Translations under genes and position numbers: made by a program | Shown: one piece after another, positions 1-13,130 of the stretch | Numbering within the stretch: the stretch's first letter is position 1 | How the letters are laid out: every line of letters starts with the position of its first letter | The notes under the pieces: generated by a model | The model's database searches: none | Seen by the model: only the letters and a program-made list of their open reading frames with translations | Told to the model about the DNA's origin: nothing | Source of the DNA: Trema orientale | Taxonomy: Eukaryota; Streptophyta; Magnoliopsida; Rosales; Cannabaceae | Assembly (NCBI GenBank): GCA_002914845.1 | Contig: JXTC01000011.1 | Coordinates: 494,237 to 558,236, forward strand | DNA length: 64,000 nt | Direction of reading: 5' to 3'

Positions 1-1149
1 TCAGTATCCCCGTTAATTAATCTGAAAAATTTGATTACGCTATACCAAATGACCTCGAGGGAAAACTTTCCCTTTCTTTTTCATATCCATTACTGATTAT
101 TAAACATATCCTAACAGTTAGTTAATTACCTAATGTTTAAGAAAATATTTAAATTAACAGCTTAATTATATGCGTGAGAAGGAGAGCAGCAGTTGGATGC
201 GAGTGGGGATAGCTAAAGAGCAATTATGGTTTTAACGTACTTTGTTTAGAAAACAAAGCCAGAATCATGATTCTGGTCGGTACTTTGGCACTCGATCGAG
301 TAAAAAGAGAAGCTAAAAAGCTAAAAAGGAAAAGCCTTAGCTTTCAGGATTTGGACCACAAAACCCTAGTTTCTATGGCTTAAAAAAAGGTAGTGTCTTC
401 AAAGTTCAAACTATGATGATTAGGCTGCATGTAACTATCACGTCCATAAACCATCAGTGGGAATCTCTCTTATAAAAACTATATACGTATAGATATATAT
501 CAAACATTTTGGATTGGTTCCGGTATATTGAGTATTTTTAAGTAACAAATTGTAGTCTTGGAGAACTTTTTTCCTTCTCTCTTCATGAATATATGGAGGA
601 AAATAATATCATTGCTCGAATTCTCAACTTTTTCATAAAAGGATGGGAAACCACGGGCTTGCCGCTGAATTGTCCCTAAGAATAATTAAAAACCTAAGCA
701 TGAGATATACAGTTTGTCATCTGTTCTACCACTTCTAATAATCTTTTATATATATATATATATATACACATATGTTATTGAAATATAAGTTGAAAGCAGT
801 TGTGTGATATCTCTCTCTATCTATCCATCATTCTAACCACTGAGCATTTGGCAGGATGGTATCACTTGGTCCCACACATAAGTCATGAGTTCACATTACA
901 ACTGCGCCTTACGTCGTAAATGAGTTATATCTTATTTTGAGTAATTTATTTTGAGAGAAATTCATATAACCCAAATTATTACGAAACTGTTCTAGGTTAT
1001 CTGAGTACGTACTTAACCCTTTACCTGGCCATAACCTTTTCAGTGGAAAAAAAGAAATCATAATACTGTTGCTTAATACTCGACCTTCTGGAGTAATTGA
1101 CTATATGTATATATTTACATATGTTAGAATCTAACCATTAATTACTTTA
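1..1149. other. Non-coding AT-rich DNA
   Basis: No open reading frame with recognisable protein features was found on either strand. The stretch has short AT dinucleotide runs near 750-770. A possible tRNA-derived SINE core at about 849-897 is listed separately. Confidence 0.6.
849..897 (+). mobile_element. Possible tRNA-derived SINE core (A and B box-like motifs)
   Basis: TGGCAGGATGG at about 849 resembles a pol III A box, and GAGTTCACATT at about 887 resembles a degenerate B box at tRNA-like spacing. No terminal tail or target duplication was established. Short motifs like these occur by chance, so this is only a candidate. Confidence 0.25.
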
Positions 1150-1716
1150 GGACAAAATACCTTTCAGCCTCCTGACTTTTGCTAAGGGTATTAGTCTTTT
1201 ATCTAGCACATTTGAAATTTAATCTATGTGTCCAAATATAGTGTCAATTTACCCTCATTTTCACAAATACAGTGTTATTTTGCCCAAATTTTTACGAACA
1301 TAGTGCTAACTTGCCCCACTAAAGGTTTGTGAATATGGATGAGAAAAGTTCTTAGTTTTTTCTTTTATTGAAAATAATACTCATTTAAAATAAATGTAAT
1401 TTTAGGTAAATGATATTATTAAAATCCTCCATTATTCTCGATTTTAACTGTATTTTTTTTTTCTTGAATTTTTATGCAAATTTAAAAACATAGTGATTTT
1501 ATGACCTTTATTCTTTTTTATTTAATAAGTCTCGATCAATATTTGGTTGATAAAATGACTTTTTTTTAACATTATTTGCTAAATGGGGCAAGATAACACC
1601 ATGTTTGAGAAAATTAAGACAAAATAAAACTACATATGTAAAAACTAGGACGTCTGAGCAAAATTTCAAATGAGAGACTCTCTCAACAAAAGTGAAGGGC
1701 TGTAGGTATTTTGTAC
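1150..1716. mobile_element. Mutator-like MITE with perfect 9-bp TSD
   Basis: The left end GGACAAAATACC and the inverted right end GTACAAAATACC begin a terminal inverted repeat of roughly 38 bp that matches imperfectly throughout (…TTTCAGCC/…ACAGCCC, then ACTTTTG in both). The element is flanked by identical 9-mers ATTACTTTA at 1141-1149 and 1717-1725. A 9-bp duplication with long TIRs is typical of Mutator-like elements. The interior is AT-rich and has no open frame, so this is a non-autonomous copy. Confidence 0.8.
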
Positions 1717-1725
1717 ATTACTTTA

Positions 1726-4700
1726 TGATATTAACATTACGTCAGTCATCTAAAACTTAAAAGGTCGTACATAAGATTTAAACAATTTTAGCTTAATATA
1801 GTATATTTACTCTCAAGGGTCAAGAGGAACGGCACGTCTTTCTTTTTCCGCGTCATTAATAATACATATGAAAACTGCAATTTGTGAATTTTCTAATCCA
1901 ACTTACATTTGGATCAATATAATATAACTTTTCAGGCATAGATTATCGAAGACCAAAAAGAGAAGTTACAGTATTCGATCTCGTCTCACATTCATTGCAC
2001 CTCATTATAACAAAAATCTTTATCTCTAGGCAACTTTATAGAACAAGGATCAAACTATATCATGTCCGTTTAGAATTTTGTTAAAAAGACTCTGCAGAGA
2101 AAGAATATTGTGGTACATAGAACTATTGTCAGGGAAGTTTGATCAAGATCGTAATTAGTCCACGGTCGTGCCATTAAGCATTTTTTGCTTATAAGTACGA
2201 GTTCCCATAGCTATTAATTAACGATTAAGAATATGAGAATATGTGGCCATGTGCCTTGCCATAATTACCTAAATTTTAGTGACACTGAAAGCTAAAATTC
2301 TTCTTTTCAGACTCTTTGTTTGCAATTAATTAAACTAGTTATGAGGTGTAAATGTGATTCATCTCATTTGGACAATTGGACATTTGGTAGCTTTTGGATT
2401 AAAAAAGAAAAATCACATAAATTTCTACATTTGAGCTTTGACAAGTTTATTAAAAGTTCAATTTTCTTGTACGTACTTCTATTTATTAAAAAATAAAATA
2501 AAAATTGCTATATGTTATTCGTTTTCGAACCTAAGTGGTCCTCCTACTTTAAGATTGAGGGACTTCTTTTGTAGGGAATACTATGATGAACGGTGAGGAG
2601 CTTATTGATTTATTTTCTATTAAAATAGTGTCACCGTACGTACATTGACATAACATATTAGGTGTCAGTGTAATTTTATTAAGAAAATAAGAAAGATAAA
2701 GTTTCTTTCAATTCCCAAACAGAAATCATAAATTTGGTCAAGAGTCTTTGAAGATGACGTTTACCGAAATCTAGAGTACCAAAGGAAGTGGGCCGTTCTT
2801 ATTTGAACCAGGGAACTTTCCACTGTGCTGGAGAGAACTAGTTTTGTGAGACAAGAAGCATTAGATAATGTTGGGCAAAAGACTCTATCAAGTAGCAAAC
2901 CACATGGTATGGGTCAAAACTCACGTATATATAGTCCAAATACAATTGACATCCACTATGTTCTCCTATCTTTCTAGTGGGCACGTACCCCACAAGTTTG
3001 GTGTTCTATTCTATATGTAGATTTTAGACCTCTATTAATTCAGCTATACATATAATGCATATATATATCTATATATGTAGGACCTTAATACGTTTCCATT
3101 TCCATGACTATCATATGACATGTGATATATCACACTATTGTGATTTGCAATGTGATATATCATAATTAGTCCTTTGACCAAATCATGTGGGATACAAATT
3201 TAATATATAGATGTGTTTGTATGTATATATGTATATATAAACACTTTGTAAGGAAAATTAGTCTAATGTTGTCTCCACCCGACCATTTCTCGTGGATAGG
3301 ATCTTTTTAAAGATTGTGACTCCAATTTGTCAGTCTTGATTAAGAATCCCGATTGCATAGATTTCGAAGGTTGAACTTTAAAACTTTGTTATTCCCATCT
3401 CAGCAGGTATTGCTATATAGATAATATTGCAATGTGTAAATTGATTTTCTTTTCTATATATATATATGGAGGATTTCTCAATGGTTACAATTTTTTTGTG
3501 ACCATGAATGGATACTAAAAAAAGTAATGATAGCATTAAATTTTTTTGATGATAATAAATAGCATTAAATTTTTTTGGTCAACCACCAAATTAATCACCA
3601 CCGTAGGATATTAGATCTAAGGGATTAAACCATTGTAACCATTCATGAGTAAATATTGTTGTAATCATTTAAACCAAACCCATATATATATATATTATAT
3701 GTATACGTATGTGTGTGTGTAAGTTATTAGATTCTTGATGCAAAGTAATATTAAGAAATGTAAGCATTATTATGGGGATGTGTTACAAGAAGAATATGAT
3801 AAAAGCCCCAATCGATAGAATAAAGTTATTTGGTTATTTTTCTTTGTTTAGTGACATTGGAAGCAGTGGATTTATTGGAGCACTGCATGTGAGGTGGTGG
3901 GAATAAAAGAGTATAATAGCAAAGGGTTGTGGTCACAATTTGTCCACTAGGAACAGGAGATAAATGAAAAAAATAAAGGTAAATAAAACAAAAAAAAATT
4001 ATGTATATGTTGTTGTATATATATGTTCATTATTTGATTGGACTTGTCTATAAATTAATATGAGAAAGCGCATAAAATATTTTCAGGCTTGCAATATTTA
4101 TTATGCCTTCGGTCTTTGATTCATTGAATTTCCATTAGCTTTGGCCAGTCTCATTGATTTGAAGCATCATTTAAGTGAAAGTTTAATGAAGTCACACCAT
4201 AAAAGTTTTGACTTGTCCTGGATAATATAATGATTAGAAAATGAATGTTATATAGTTTTATTTCAAAAAGCTAGCTGTTTGGTTGCCCACCAAAAAGTGA
4301 TTTGAAAAAAAAAAAGAAAGAAAAATCTATAGTACTTTTGAAATACATATGCAGAGGGGGAAAAGAAAAACTGGCTTCTATTATGTTAATATGTTATCAA
4401 CAATTAAACATTTATTTACGTGCAATTTTCATGTTATATGTGATGCCAAATTTCTATGAATATGAATAAATGGTTACCCTATTTTTCAATCTTATCCATT
4501 TGCACATAAAATTTAATTATGCAAGTTCACATATATATATATATATATGTATGTATATACTGTTCTTCTTATAATATTTAATAGAAAAGACTAAAATAAA
4601 AGTTCAAACAAAAAACATCCAATCCAAACATAATAATTTTTTCATCTAAAAACAATGGGGTTTTTTTTTTTTTTTTTTTTCTATTGAGGTACAATGGGTT

Positions 4701-5860
4701 ATTTATTTATTTGATCAATCAGTTTGTGGGTGGCATAATATATTACAAGTAATTGTCATTTTCAAACAAAAATGCTGTTACAAAGTGTGCTTGCTCATAA
4801 AAAATTATCTATTCATATTCCGTTAGAGCGTGATTCATGCGGTTTCAAATTAAAATATAAATTAGTGGAACAATGAGTGCTATGTATTGTAATTTTATAT
4901 GTCTACGTATTTCTTGCTGAGCAATTTAAGATACAAAATTTTACAAAATGATGTATAGACATTAAAATTGGCTAATATAAACCGTTCAATAGAAAAAGGT
5001 AATATAAAAAAAAGTACTCTTTCTATCTAGTATAAATACCAGCTTATACCTTCTGTTCTTAAAAAGAGTTTTAAAAAATCATATATTCCCCATTCACTTA
5101 TTGGATTCGAAAAAAGGATTGAATTTATGGGAAATTTTCCTCTATTTTCGATGAGAGTGTAAAAGGTTGCTAAGCTATTGCATTTTTTTTTTCTGAGACC
5201 AAAAATAAAAAAGCATTTTTTAGATTTTTTTTGGAATAAAAAATTCACACAAAGAATATTTTCCATTTTATGAGAATAAAAAGTCTACCGTGATTTTTAG
5301 GCTGAATAAAGGAGATATTGTTAATATTTTTACATGATTATCCAAGTTTATCGCATAAGTTCTTCTCGTTATTTGGGAAGAAGAATGCTTCTTAATGTCA
5401 CGCTTCATACGTTGATTATGCTTTGATTTGTTATATTATTAAAATAATAAATTATATAGTAAAAATCATGTGTGAAATAATAAAAATTAGAAAATGTAAA
5501 AGAGAAAATGTCATTTCTTCCCTGACGCCATGACCATGTGATAGACACCTTGTAGCCGAGGGTCCAGGCCCATGTCTCAATGCCACGATATATCGGTGAG
5601 TTACTGAGTTCGTGGCAATAGAAAAGGAGATGATAACTATTGACTCCTCTGGAGTGATTGAGTGTTTTATTTTATTTTATGTTTTTTGTCTCATTAATTA
5701 TTTCACGCATCTATATTTTGATAATATAACAAATTCTTATTGGAGTCCACATATTGAAAAATAAGACATGAGAATATATTTTAAAAAAAAATGTGAGAAA
5801 GATAATGATGCTAACACCCTCTAATCCTTTTATTGTTTCAAAAAAAGCGGTGAAAATAAT
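1726..5860. other. Non-coding AT-rich intergenic DNA
   Basis: Only short, low-complexity reading frames occur here. There are TA-rich microsatellite patches (about 3060-3080, 3225-3240, 3680-3700, 4530-4550) and a poly-T run at about 4661-4680. No gene, RNA or complete mobile element was recognised. Confidence 0.6.
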
Positions 5861-5869
5861 AGGAAAAGT

Positions 5870-6400
5870 TACCACACTTACCATGATTTTTGCCAACTAG
5901 TACACTTTGGTTCTAGATAGTTAATTTTGGCATATTTTGTCCAAAAATTAGCAATATAATCTCACTTTGTCCCTTAAAAAACATGGAAGATTGTAAAAAT
6001 ATAAAATATTCCTAAATTTAAGAAAGAGAAAGTAGATATTGGGCCCGTTTGGCACAGTTTTCAAAGATCTTTTAGGGCTCAAAATATCGTTTAAGAGTGT
6101 TTGGATGAATTTTTAGAAGATCTTTTTGTATCCAAAAGATCTTTTTAAAGAAGCATGGACCTACTATCTTTTTTAGGAAGATCTTTTTATACTTTTACTT
6201 CAAGAAGTAAAAGCTATCCCAAACATGCCCATTAAAGAGCTAGACGAAGATGCATGCAGGCTGGACGAGAGAAGGGGGGGGGGAAGTATAAAATGAGATT
6301 ATTTTTACCAATTTTGGAGTAAAATGTGTCAAAAGTCAAAAAAATCTTATAAGAAAGTGCAACACTCCAGGGACAAAAGAGTAATTTGAACAAATAATTA
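5870..6400. mobile_element. MITE-like inverted-repeat element with a second element nested inside
   Basis: The outer arms match when one is reverse-complemented. The left arm contains CCAAAAATTAGCAATATAAT then CTCA; the inverted right arm contains CCAAAATTGGTAAAAATAAT then CTCA. Between them lies a second unit, about 6043-6232, starting GGGCCCGTTTGG and ending with the inverse of GGGCATGTTTGG, a terminus style common in hAT or PIF-type MITEs. Exact ends and a convincing target duplication could not be fixed for the outer element. Confidence 0.5.
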
Positions 6401-6616
6401 CATTAATTGTTAACATAATTAAAACTGATAATAATAAAGAAAGGGATGGCATTATTATGAAAGTACGAGAGGGGGATGGACGGGTCGTTTTCTGGTACAA
6501 AGGGGGCTGTCTCATTCAATCTCTTGCTCTAATAACCAGAACCTTAGAACTCACTCTGTATTTCCCAGAGGGGGCAACAAAGTTGGGCTTGTCAGATTGG
6601 CGTGCTTTACATTTTT

Positions 6617-6619
<3 letters not shown>

Positions 6620-6650
<31 letters not shown>
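6620..6650. repeat. (GA)n microsatellite
   Basis: About fourteen GA units lie upstream of the NPY1-like gene, roughly 110 bp before its TATA-like motif. Confidence 0.95.
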
Positions 6651-6651
<1 letters not shown>

Positions 6652-6747
6652 CACGCCTTAATTCTGAGAACTGGGTTGCCTTTACTTTCTACTAAAAAGT
6701 CTTTATATATTTGTTAAAAAGAAAGAAAAAAAGTGAAGGGATCAAAG

Positions 6748-6756
6748 TATAAATAA
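6748..6756 (+). promoter_or_regulatory. Candidate TATA box of the NPY1-like gene
   Basis: TATAAATAA lies upstream of a GA-rich leader. The coding start is 1.7 kb further on, so if this is the core promoter the 5' leader must be spliced. A plausible leader intron runs from the GT near 7361 to the CAG near 7774-7777, but this is inference without transcript data. Confidence 0.4.
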
Positions 6757-6844
6757 TTTATGGGATTTGGGTTCTGAAGGAAATTATGAGGATATATAGA
6801 AAAAGTTGTTGGTGGTGGTGGTGGGGGCGGTGGTGCTGATTCAA

Positions 6845-6845
<1 letters not shown>

Positions 6846-6875
<30 letters not shown>
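6846..6875. repeat. (GA)n microsatellite in the putative 5' leader
   Basis: About fifteen GA units lie just downstream of the candidate TATA box. GA/CT runs are common in plant 5' untranslated leaders. Confidence 0.9.
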
Positions 6876-6878
<3 letters not shown>

Positions 6879-8438
6879 GTGTGGGAACAGTCTGAGAGCT
6901 TGGCTTTTTGTGTTAAGTTGCAGCTGTGGTGGCTGTCAAAGATGAGGAACAGCTCATCTTTTTAATAGGGGGGTGTTTGTGTTTGTTTGGTTTTTTTTTT
7001 TGGGGGGGTGCTTTGTTTGTTTGGTTATGGTTTGGGTCTACTTTGTTCTTGTGGGGTTCTCTGCGGATTTAGTGTTCGTGCACTGAACATTGTGTTTCTT
7101 TGTCGTGCCCACCAGATGTTTGATTCTTGGTACTTGACAATCTCATATTGGTGAGAAGAACAACTCTCTCAACTCTCAACTCTCATCTCTCAGCATTGAA
7201 GCCACTTTCATTTTTCCTTAAGTGGGTAGAGTTCTTCTTCAACTGTTTATCTACTTGCTCTTTATATTTTGTTAATCTCTTGACCCTTTATACCGTCGAC
7301 TCCTTTATGAAAAAATCGCTCATTGCTCCCCGCTTTCCTCTTATTTGCATCATATCTGAGGTGGGTTTTTAATTGTTTCTTTTTTCTTTTCTTTGTTAGT
7401 GTAATCTTCTATTGTTAGAACTGAAAATAGAGGCAATTTTCATTGATGTTTTGGTCACGTTAGATTTCTTGCATTTGTTTTGGAATATGTTTCGGGTTCT
7501 GTTTTTCAAGCTCAGTATGTGTTCCTATAGCGGTTCTGTTTTCAGTTTTTATAAATTTCTGTCTTATATATTCTGAGTTTATTCTCACAATCTTTCCTCC
7601 CCACTAGTTATTTGAAAAGATATATATATATATATATATATACGTATATATTGGTACTGGGTATATGCTTTGCTTGCATAATCTTCCTTATAAAAATTCA
7701 CCAAAATGGATGCTTTTTGTCTACTATATTGGTCTTTAGCTAAGCTGATACCGAGAAATGCTGTCGTCTAATGCAGGTCTTTTGGCTTGCACTGAGACAG
7801 GATTGCCAGGGATAAAAGGAGATTATATGGTAAAGGAATGAAGGTTATGTGGGTTTTGAGCTGTGAAATTTTGTGAACTTGAAAAGGGTCCTCGTTGGTC
7901 TTTGATTTTCATTGGGAAAACAAAACAAAGTAACAGAGAGTGCAAATAAATATCTAGTATAAACAAATAGAGGAGGGTCGGTAGTGTCAGTTTTTAGCAA
8001 GTGGGGGTGTCTTCTGGCTTTGAGATTTATATACGTTTTTGGTTTTAGTCTTTTGGCACTTGGCAGTGTCTCATAAGCTAGCTGACCTCTCTTGGCCGGG
8101 GTCCTTGGGCTGTGTTACCAGTTGGGGAAGCATCCTCTTGTTTTGGTCTCTTCTCATTCAAGTGAAGATTTTATTTAAAAAATCTTAATACCATTTACTC
8201 TCTCTCCTTGGTCTGTGGGAAAGATTCGGTCATACTAAGAGAAAAAAGTAAGTCTTTACGAGTCATTTCCTACATCCGGAAGTATTCAGCCGTTCAATAC
8301 CTTTGAGGGGTCTCCTTGCATTATCCGGGCTGTTTTTGTTTTCAAGTGGAGTTTCCACCAAAATTTTCCGGGCTCATTAGAAGTTGATATTGAAATCTTT
8401 GGTGGAAAGCAGAGAAACAGATCTGTTCCTTGTCAAAA

Positions 8439-11400
8439 ATGAAGTTTATGAAACTTGGATCTAAGCCTGATTCTTTTCAGACTGATGGGGACAATGTTAG
8501 GTATGAGATCCTTTCAACTGGCAGATACCTTTTAGCTTCTTCTAATAAAATGTGTCATTTCTGGGCTTTGATACTTAATGTCGTTTTTGCATTTTTTCAA
8601 CATCATGAAAGCAATTATTAGTCTAATTTGAATTATTTATTTTTCTTTTATTTGTTTTTTTGTTTTCTGTCGTGTTAGATTTTCGAAAGTAATAATTTGG
8701 GATATATTTTGAGGCTAAAATATACCATGTAAAAGAGTGGTTTTTTTTTTTTTTTTTGGAGGTGTTTGTGAACAAGATATACATTCATATTTGCGGTTAA
8801 AAAAGAGCCACTGAAGGTCAAATATGAATATCACATATTCTCTCGTCTTCTTTCCTTGATAAAATGGTTTAGCCCCTATTTCATTATTTCTTGATTTTTC
8901 AACCACTCTGGCTCCCCGAAATAATAAATACCTTGATTTGCTTTTATTTTTGCTTATAATTTAAGGAACTGTTATATTTCCACATTGTATTGACATTTCA
9001 TCCAATACATGTGCAAAATAGTGGTCTAGCTGAAATGGTGTAGCTTGATATCTTGTTAATTAGGCTTGAAAGATTACTTACAAAGGAGTAATTGAGCGTT
9101 CTGCTTATTACATGATTTGTACATTCAGATTATCATATAGTATGTACTTAAGAAAAGAAAACTTGATTACTCTTAAACATGACCAAATTAACATTTCTGG
9201 ATCCAGGTATGTGGCAACTGAGTTGACAACAGACATAGTGGTTAATGTTGGAAGCGTGAAGTTCTATCTTCATAAGGTATGAAGCTCTCTGTTGGTCTAG
9301 ACTCTAAATGGAAAGAAGACTATTTAAGTGTAGCTAGCTTATTACTTTCATCAGTGTGGAAAAACATGGTTCACAATAATGTTTTTATTTATTTATGTTG
9401 GCCTAGCAAGGTCCACAATAATGTGTTAGCTGTAACTTTCAGGTCTTTACTACTTCCTAGAAAGGGAAATGAATTCTTATTCTTTTCAAGTCTGTGGATA
9501 AGAAATACCTCTTAAAAGACTCCTTTTGATGGCCTAACCTGCTTAGGATTAAACTTGTCTTTCTGTGTTTTCTAGTATTCATTGATTGGGTTCTAGTATA
9601 GTGATGTGATCTAATTTTGATTGATGAGCTCTTTTTTATGTTTACTTCGCTCAAGCTGGTATTCTGTAATTTCTGTAGTTTCCCCTGTTGTCCAAGAGTT
9701 CCCGCTTGCAGAAACTAGTTTCGAACACGAATGAAGAGAACACCGATGAGATTAACATTCATGATATTCCTGGTGGCCCCGCTGCTTTTGAGATATGTGC
9801 CAAGTTCTGCTATGGTATGACCGTAACACTAAATGCCTATAATGTGGTTGGGGCTAGATGTGCAGCAGAATACCTTGAGATGTACGAAACCGTTGAGAAA
9901 GGAAATCTGATATACAAGATTGAAGTATTCCTCAACTCCAGCATCTTTAGGAGCTGGAAAGACTCGATTATTGTTCTTCAGACTACGAAGTCTCTTTTTC
10001 CATGGTCTGAGGAGCTTAAAGTAGTCAGCCATTGCCTCGACTCCATTGCTTCCAAGGCTTGCATTGAAACTGCCAGGGTGGAATGGTCTTATACCTATAA
10101 CAGAAAGAAGCTTTCATCTGAGAATGGGCATGAACCTCTATGGAATGGTGTTAGGAAACTACCAACAGTTCCTAATGACTGGTGGGTAGAAGATCTTTGT
10201 GAGCTTCAACTTGATTTATACAAGCGGGTCATAACGACGATCAAGGCAAAAAGAAAGATCTCCAGTGACATAATAGGAGAAGCTTTACACGCTTACGCTC
10301 TTAGAAGGCTGCCAGGTTTTAGCAAGGGTGTGATTCAAGGTGGAGATGTCTTAAAGTGCAGATCAGTGGTGGAGACTATTGTGAGGCTATTGCCCACTGA
10401 AAAGGGCAGTGTCCCCTGTGGTTTCTTGCTCAAATTATTAAGAGCAACCATGTCATTAGAATGTGGGGAAGTTGAAAGACATGAACTGATGAGAAGAATC
10501 AGCCAGCAGCTTGCAGAGGCTACGGTGGTGGATCTTTTAATTCGAGCACCAGCCGACGAAACAGCCATTTATGACATTGACATAGTGCAAAGCCTAGTTG
10601 AAGATTTCTTGACAAATGAACAGACTGCTCAAATTGATCCTCTCATAGAAAGTGAGTTGCAGGAGATTAGAAGCCCAAGGTTTGGCACGGATGTTTCCAA
10701 GTGTTCGGTAGCAAAACTTGTGGATGGTTATCTTGCTGAAATAGCTCGTGATCCTAACTTACCTCTGTCAAAGTTCGTAAATCTTGCTGAAATGGTCTCC
10801 AGCTTCTCAAGACCATCCCATGATGGAATCTACCGGGCCATTGACATGTTTCTCAAGGTTAGCTAGCTCATAACATTGTTAGGCTAATGCTTTCATTTCA
10901 TTTATCAATCTGGTAGACTAGTACCTTTGGCAGCTGAAAGCTGTGTGCCTTCCCTTTGCTGTAATGAGCCGATTGATTATATTATGCTTTGAATGCAGGA
11001 ACACCCAGGGATCAGCAAGAGCGAGCGAAAAAGAATATGCAGATTGATGGACTGCAGGAAGTTATCAGCAGATGCCTGCATGCATGCTGTGCAAAATGAG
11101 CGACTGCCACTTAGAACCGTCGTTCAAGTCCTTTTCTTTGAGCAGGTTCGGGCCACCACAACAGCCGGAAATAGCACGCCAAACCTACCAGGATCCATCC
11201 GGGCCTTGCTCCCTGGCAATGGATCCCATGGAAGCTCCAGGTCAACCACAACAAACACAGAAGAGGACTGGGATGCCGTGCCAACAGCTGAGGATATCAA
11301 GGCCTTAAAAGGGGAACTTGCTACTCTAAGGCTAGGAAGTGGTGGAGTTGGAAGCAACAGAAGTGATGGGGCCAAAAGCATCAATGCGGATAGAGCTGCA

Positions 11401-11583
11401 GCCAACAAGAAAGGTTTGATCATGCCAAAAAAGATGTTCTCCAAGCTGTGGTCGAGCAAAGACCGGAGTGGCTCTTGCGAGATTAGTAGCTCGGAGACTT
11501 CGGAAAGCCCTGGTTCTACAAATGCAGAGGAGACCAAATCTAGTACTCCCTCGGCCAGAAGTGGGAGGCATTCGTTATCATAG
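8439..11583 (+). CDS. NPY1: NPH3/BTB-domain protein, NPY1/MAB4/ENP-like
   Basis: Coding exons are 8439-8500, 9207-9276, 9679-10857 and 10999-11583, joined at GT-AG sites in consistent phase (1,896 nt, 631 aa). The start is the ATG opening [13 protein letters not shown], the usual start of the NPY group; an in-frame upstream TTG is not used. A BTB/POZ domain covers about residues 28-125 ([20 protein letters not shown], then [17 protein letters not shown]). The NPH3 domain covers about 208-485, with [17 protein letters not shown] and [12 protein letters not shown]. The C-terminal tail is Ser/Thr-rich after [15 protein letters not shown]. Proteins of this group bind AGC kinases such as PINOID, sit at the plasma membrane with PIN carriers, and support auxin-driven organ initiation; BTB domains also allow CUL3 contact. 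The family call is firm. The exact paralogue (NPY1 versus NPY3 or NPY5) is judged from remembered sequence. Confidence 0.93.
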
Positions 11584-13130
11584 GCCATCTTTTGAGGCAA
11601 TATGAACTTGACGAACTTCTTCTGTGTCAGAATTATTTGAAGTGTTACCACGAGGAATAGAGGAGTCTGAATCTGGTATTCAAGAGGAAAGATGAGCTAG
11701 TGTAAAATCATCTCATTCGAATTGACCTTAGGAATATGTTAGAATCTGCTGACAAAGCTTTTAGCTGATTTTGGGCGTAAGAAGTTTATGTTAGTGGGAA
11801 ACAGAAGTGCCCAAGAAGCAGGATTTGCTACAAGAGCCCTGTATACTTGGTCTTACACGTTATGTTTGTGCCCACAAAGATTGGTCTTTTCAGTTTTAGA
11901 ATGGGTTTCTGATAATGACCCAGTTTTGCTGTACCATAACCAAGAAGGAAATGCCAATTTTCTTTTTGTGGTTGCCAATTTTTCGTTTGTGACTGTGTGA
12001 TGAGTTGAAACATTCGACAACATCCAAAGTGTACCATCTTCAATACTATACGTATCTTTGGTTTTAAGCTCAGAAACCAAAGTCTCGTGTGTTCTGAATG
12101 CCATCCTTAGCCCAAAGTATGTGCAGTAACTATTAAAACAACAAGATAGCTTGGTTGAGTAAGAACCAAGAAGAATGGGTACCCAAAAAGAAACGTATTG
12201 GGCCCATCTAATTCTACGTTGGGAAAGGGAAGTGGACCTGCCTAGGAGATCACTTTTCAAAATGACGTTTTTAACAATATCATAATGATGTATAGCACCA
12301 TCTTTATAACCATAAGTCTATAAATTTTAAATGGACCTCTTATCTTTACTTCACAAATACTTTCACTTGTCAAACTTGTTATAGTCTCTTACGCAGTTCT
12401 CAAACTATGGTCTGTAGTAGCGCGTAAGTAATTTCTTTCTTCTATGAGACAGTCTCACAAAAGGGCAAATAAGCCTAAGCCCAAATCATTATTTGCTTTT
12501 CCCAACGGGTGACCTGACTGAGTGTCTTGGGTAAAATGGCTTTTCAAGTAGTATTTTGGTCAACTTTTTCGAGTGTCACAATAATAGGATGGTAGTCCCT
12601 ATACTACTGAAGGACGATTGGTCTGTAATGTTGTCAGCATCCCTAATCAAGTATTAGTAGACAATCCTCAGTTTGACAATGTCTTCGCCACATTAATGTC
12701 ATTTCAAAGATGCTTATAATATTGCAAATTTGTTTAAATTTGAGTGAGATTTTATCTCGGTTATTCTCGACATGGTTGGATTAGGAGAGTTAAGGCCAGC
12801 CCAATTCATTAGAGCCCAATACAGCTCTACTTAGAAAGTTCCAAGTTTTTTTTTTTTTTGTTAGAAGAAAAGAAAGACTAATTTAATACCAATTCCGTAC
12901 GTAAACAATACCTTGAATTCTTGATAATGCAATAATATATTCTTTGAGGATAAGACTTTGCTTTTAAATAAATCCCACGCTGAATTGACCAACTCGACTT
13001 TATTACCAACAAGTCTTGAGTTTAACCATGTCTTAAAACTTAAACAAATCCAAAAATGTTGTACATTACTGGGCTATAAACTTAAACAAAATCAATATTA
13101 CAATTGTCTAGACAAGAAAAGTCAATGCAG
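11584..13130. other. 3' flank of the NPY1-like gene and non-coding spacer
   Basis: The first 400 bp or so are likely 3' untranslated region. The rest has no recognisable gene. Direct repeats of AAAACTTAAACAAA-like sequence occur near 13036 and 13077, just before the LINE remnant. Confidence 0.5.

Noticed and set aside
7127..7372. 81-aa upstream frame in the NPY1 leader region as a separate gene
   Set aside because: It lies in the probable leader, lacks a domain and starts at a non-ATG codon; it is not supported as a protein.
11124..11651. 175-aa minus-strand frame opposite NPY1 exon 4
   Set aside because: It is antisense to a well-supported exon and has no recognisable motif.
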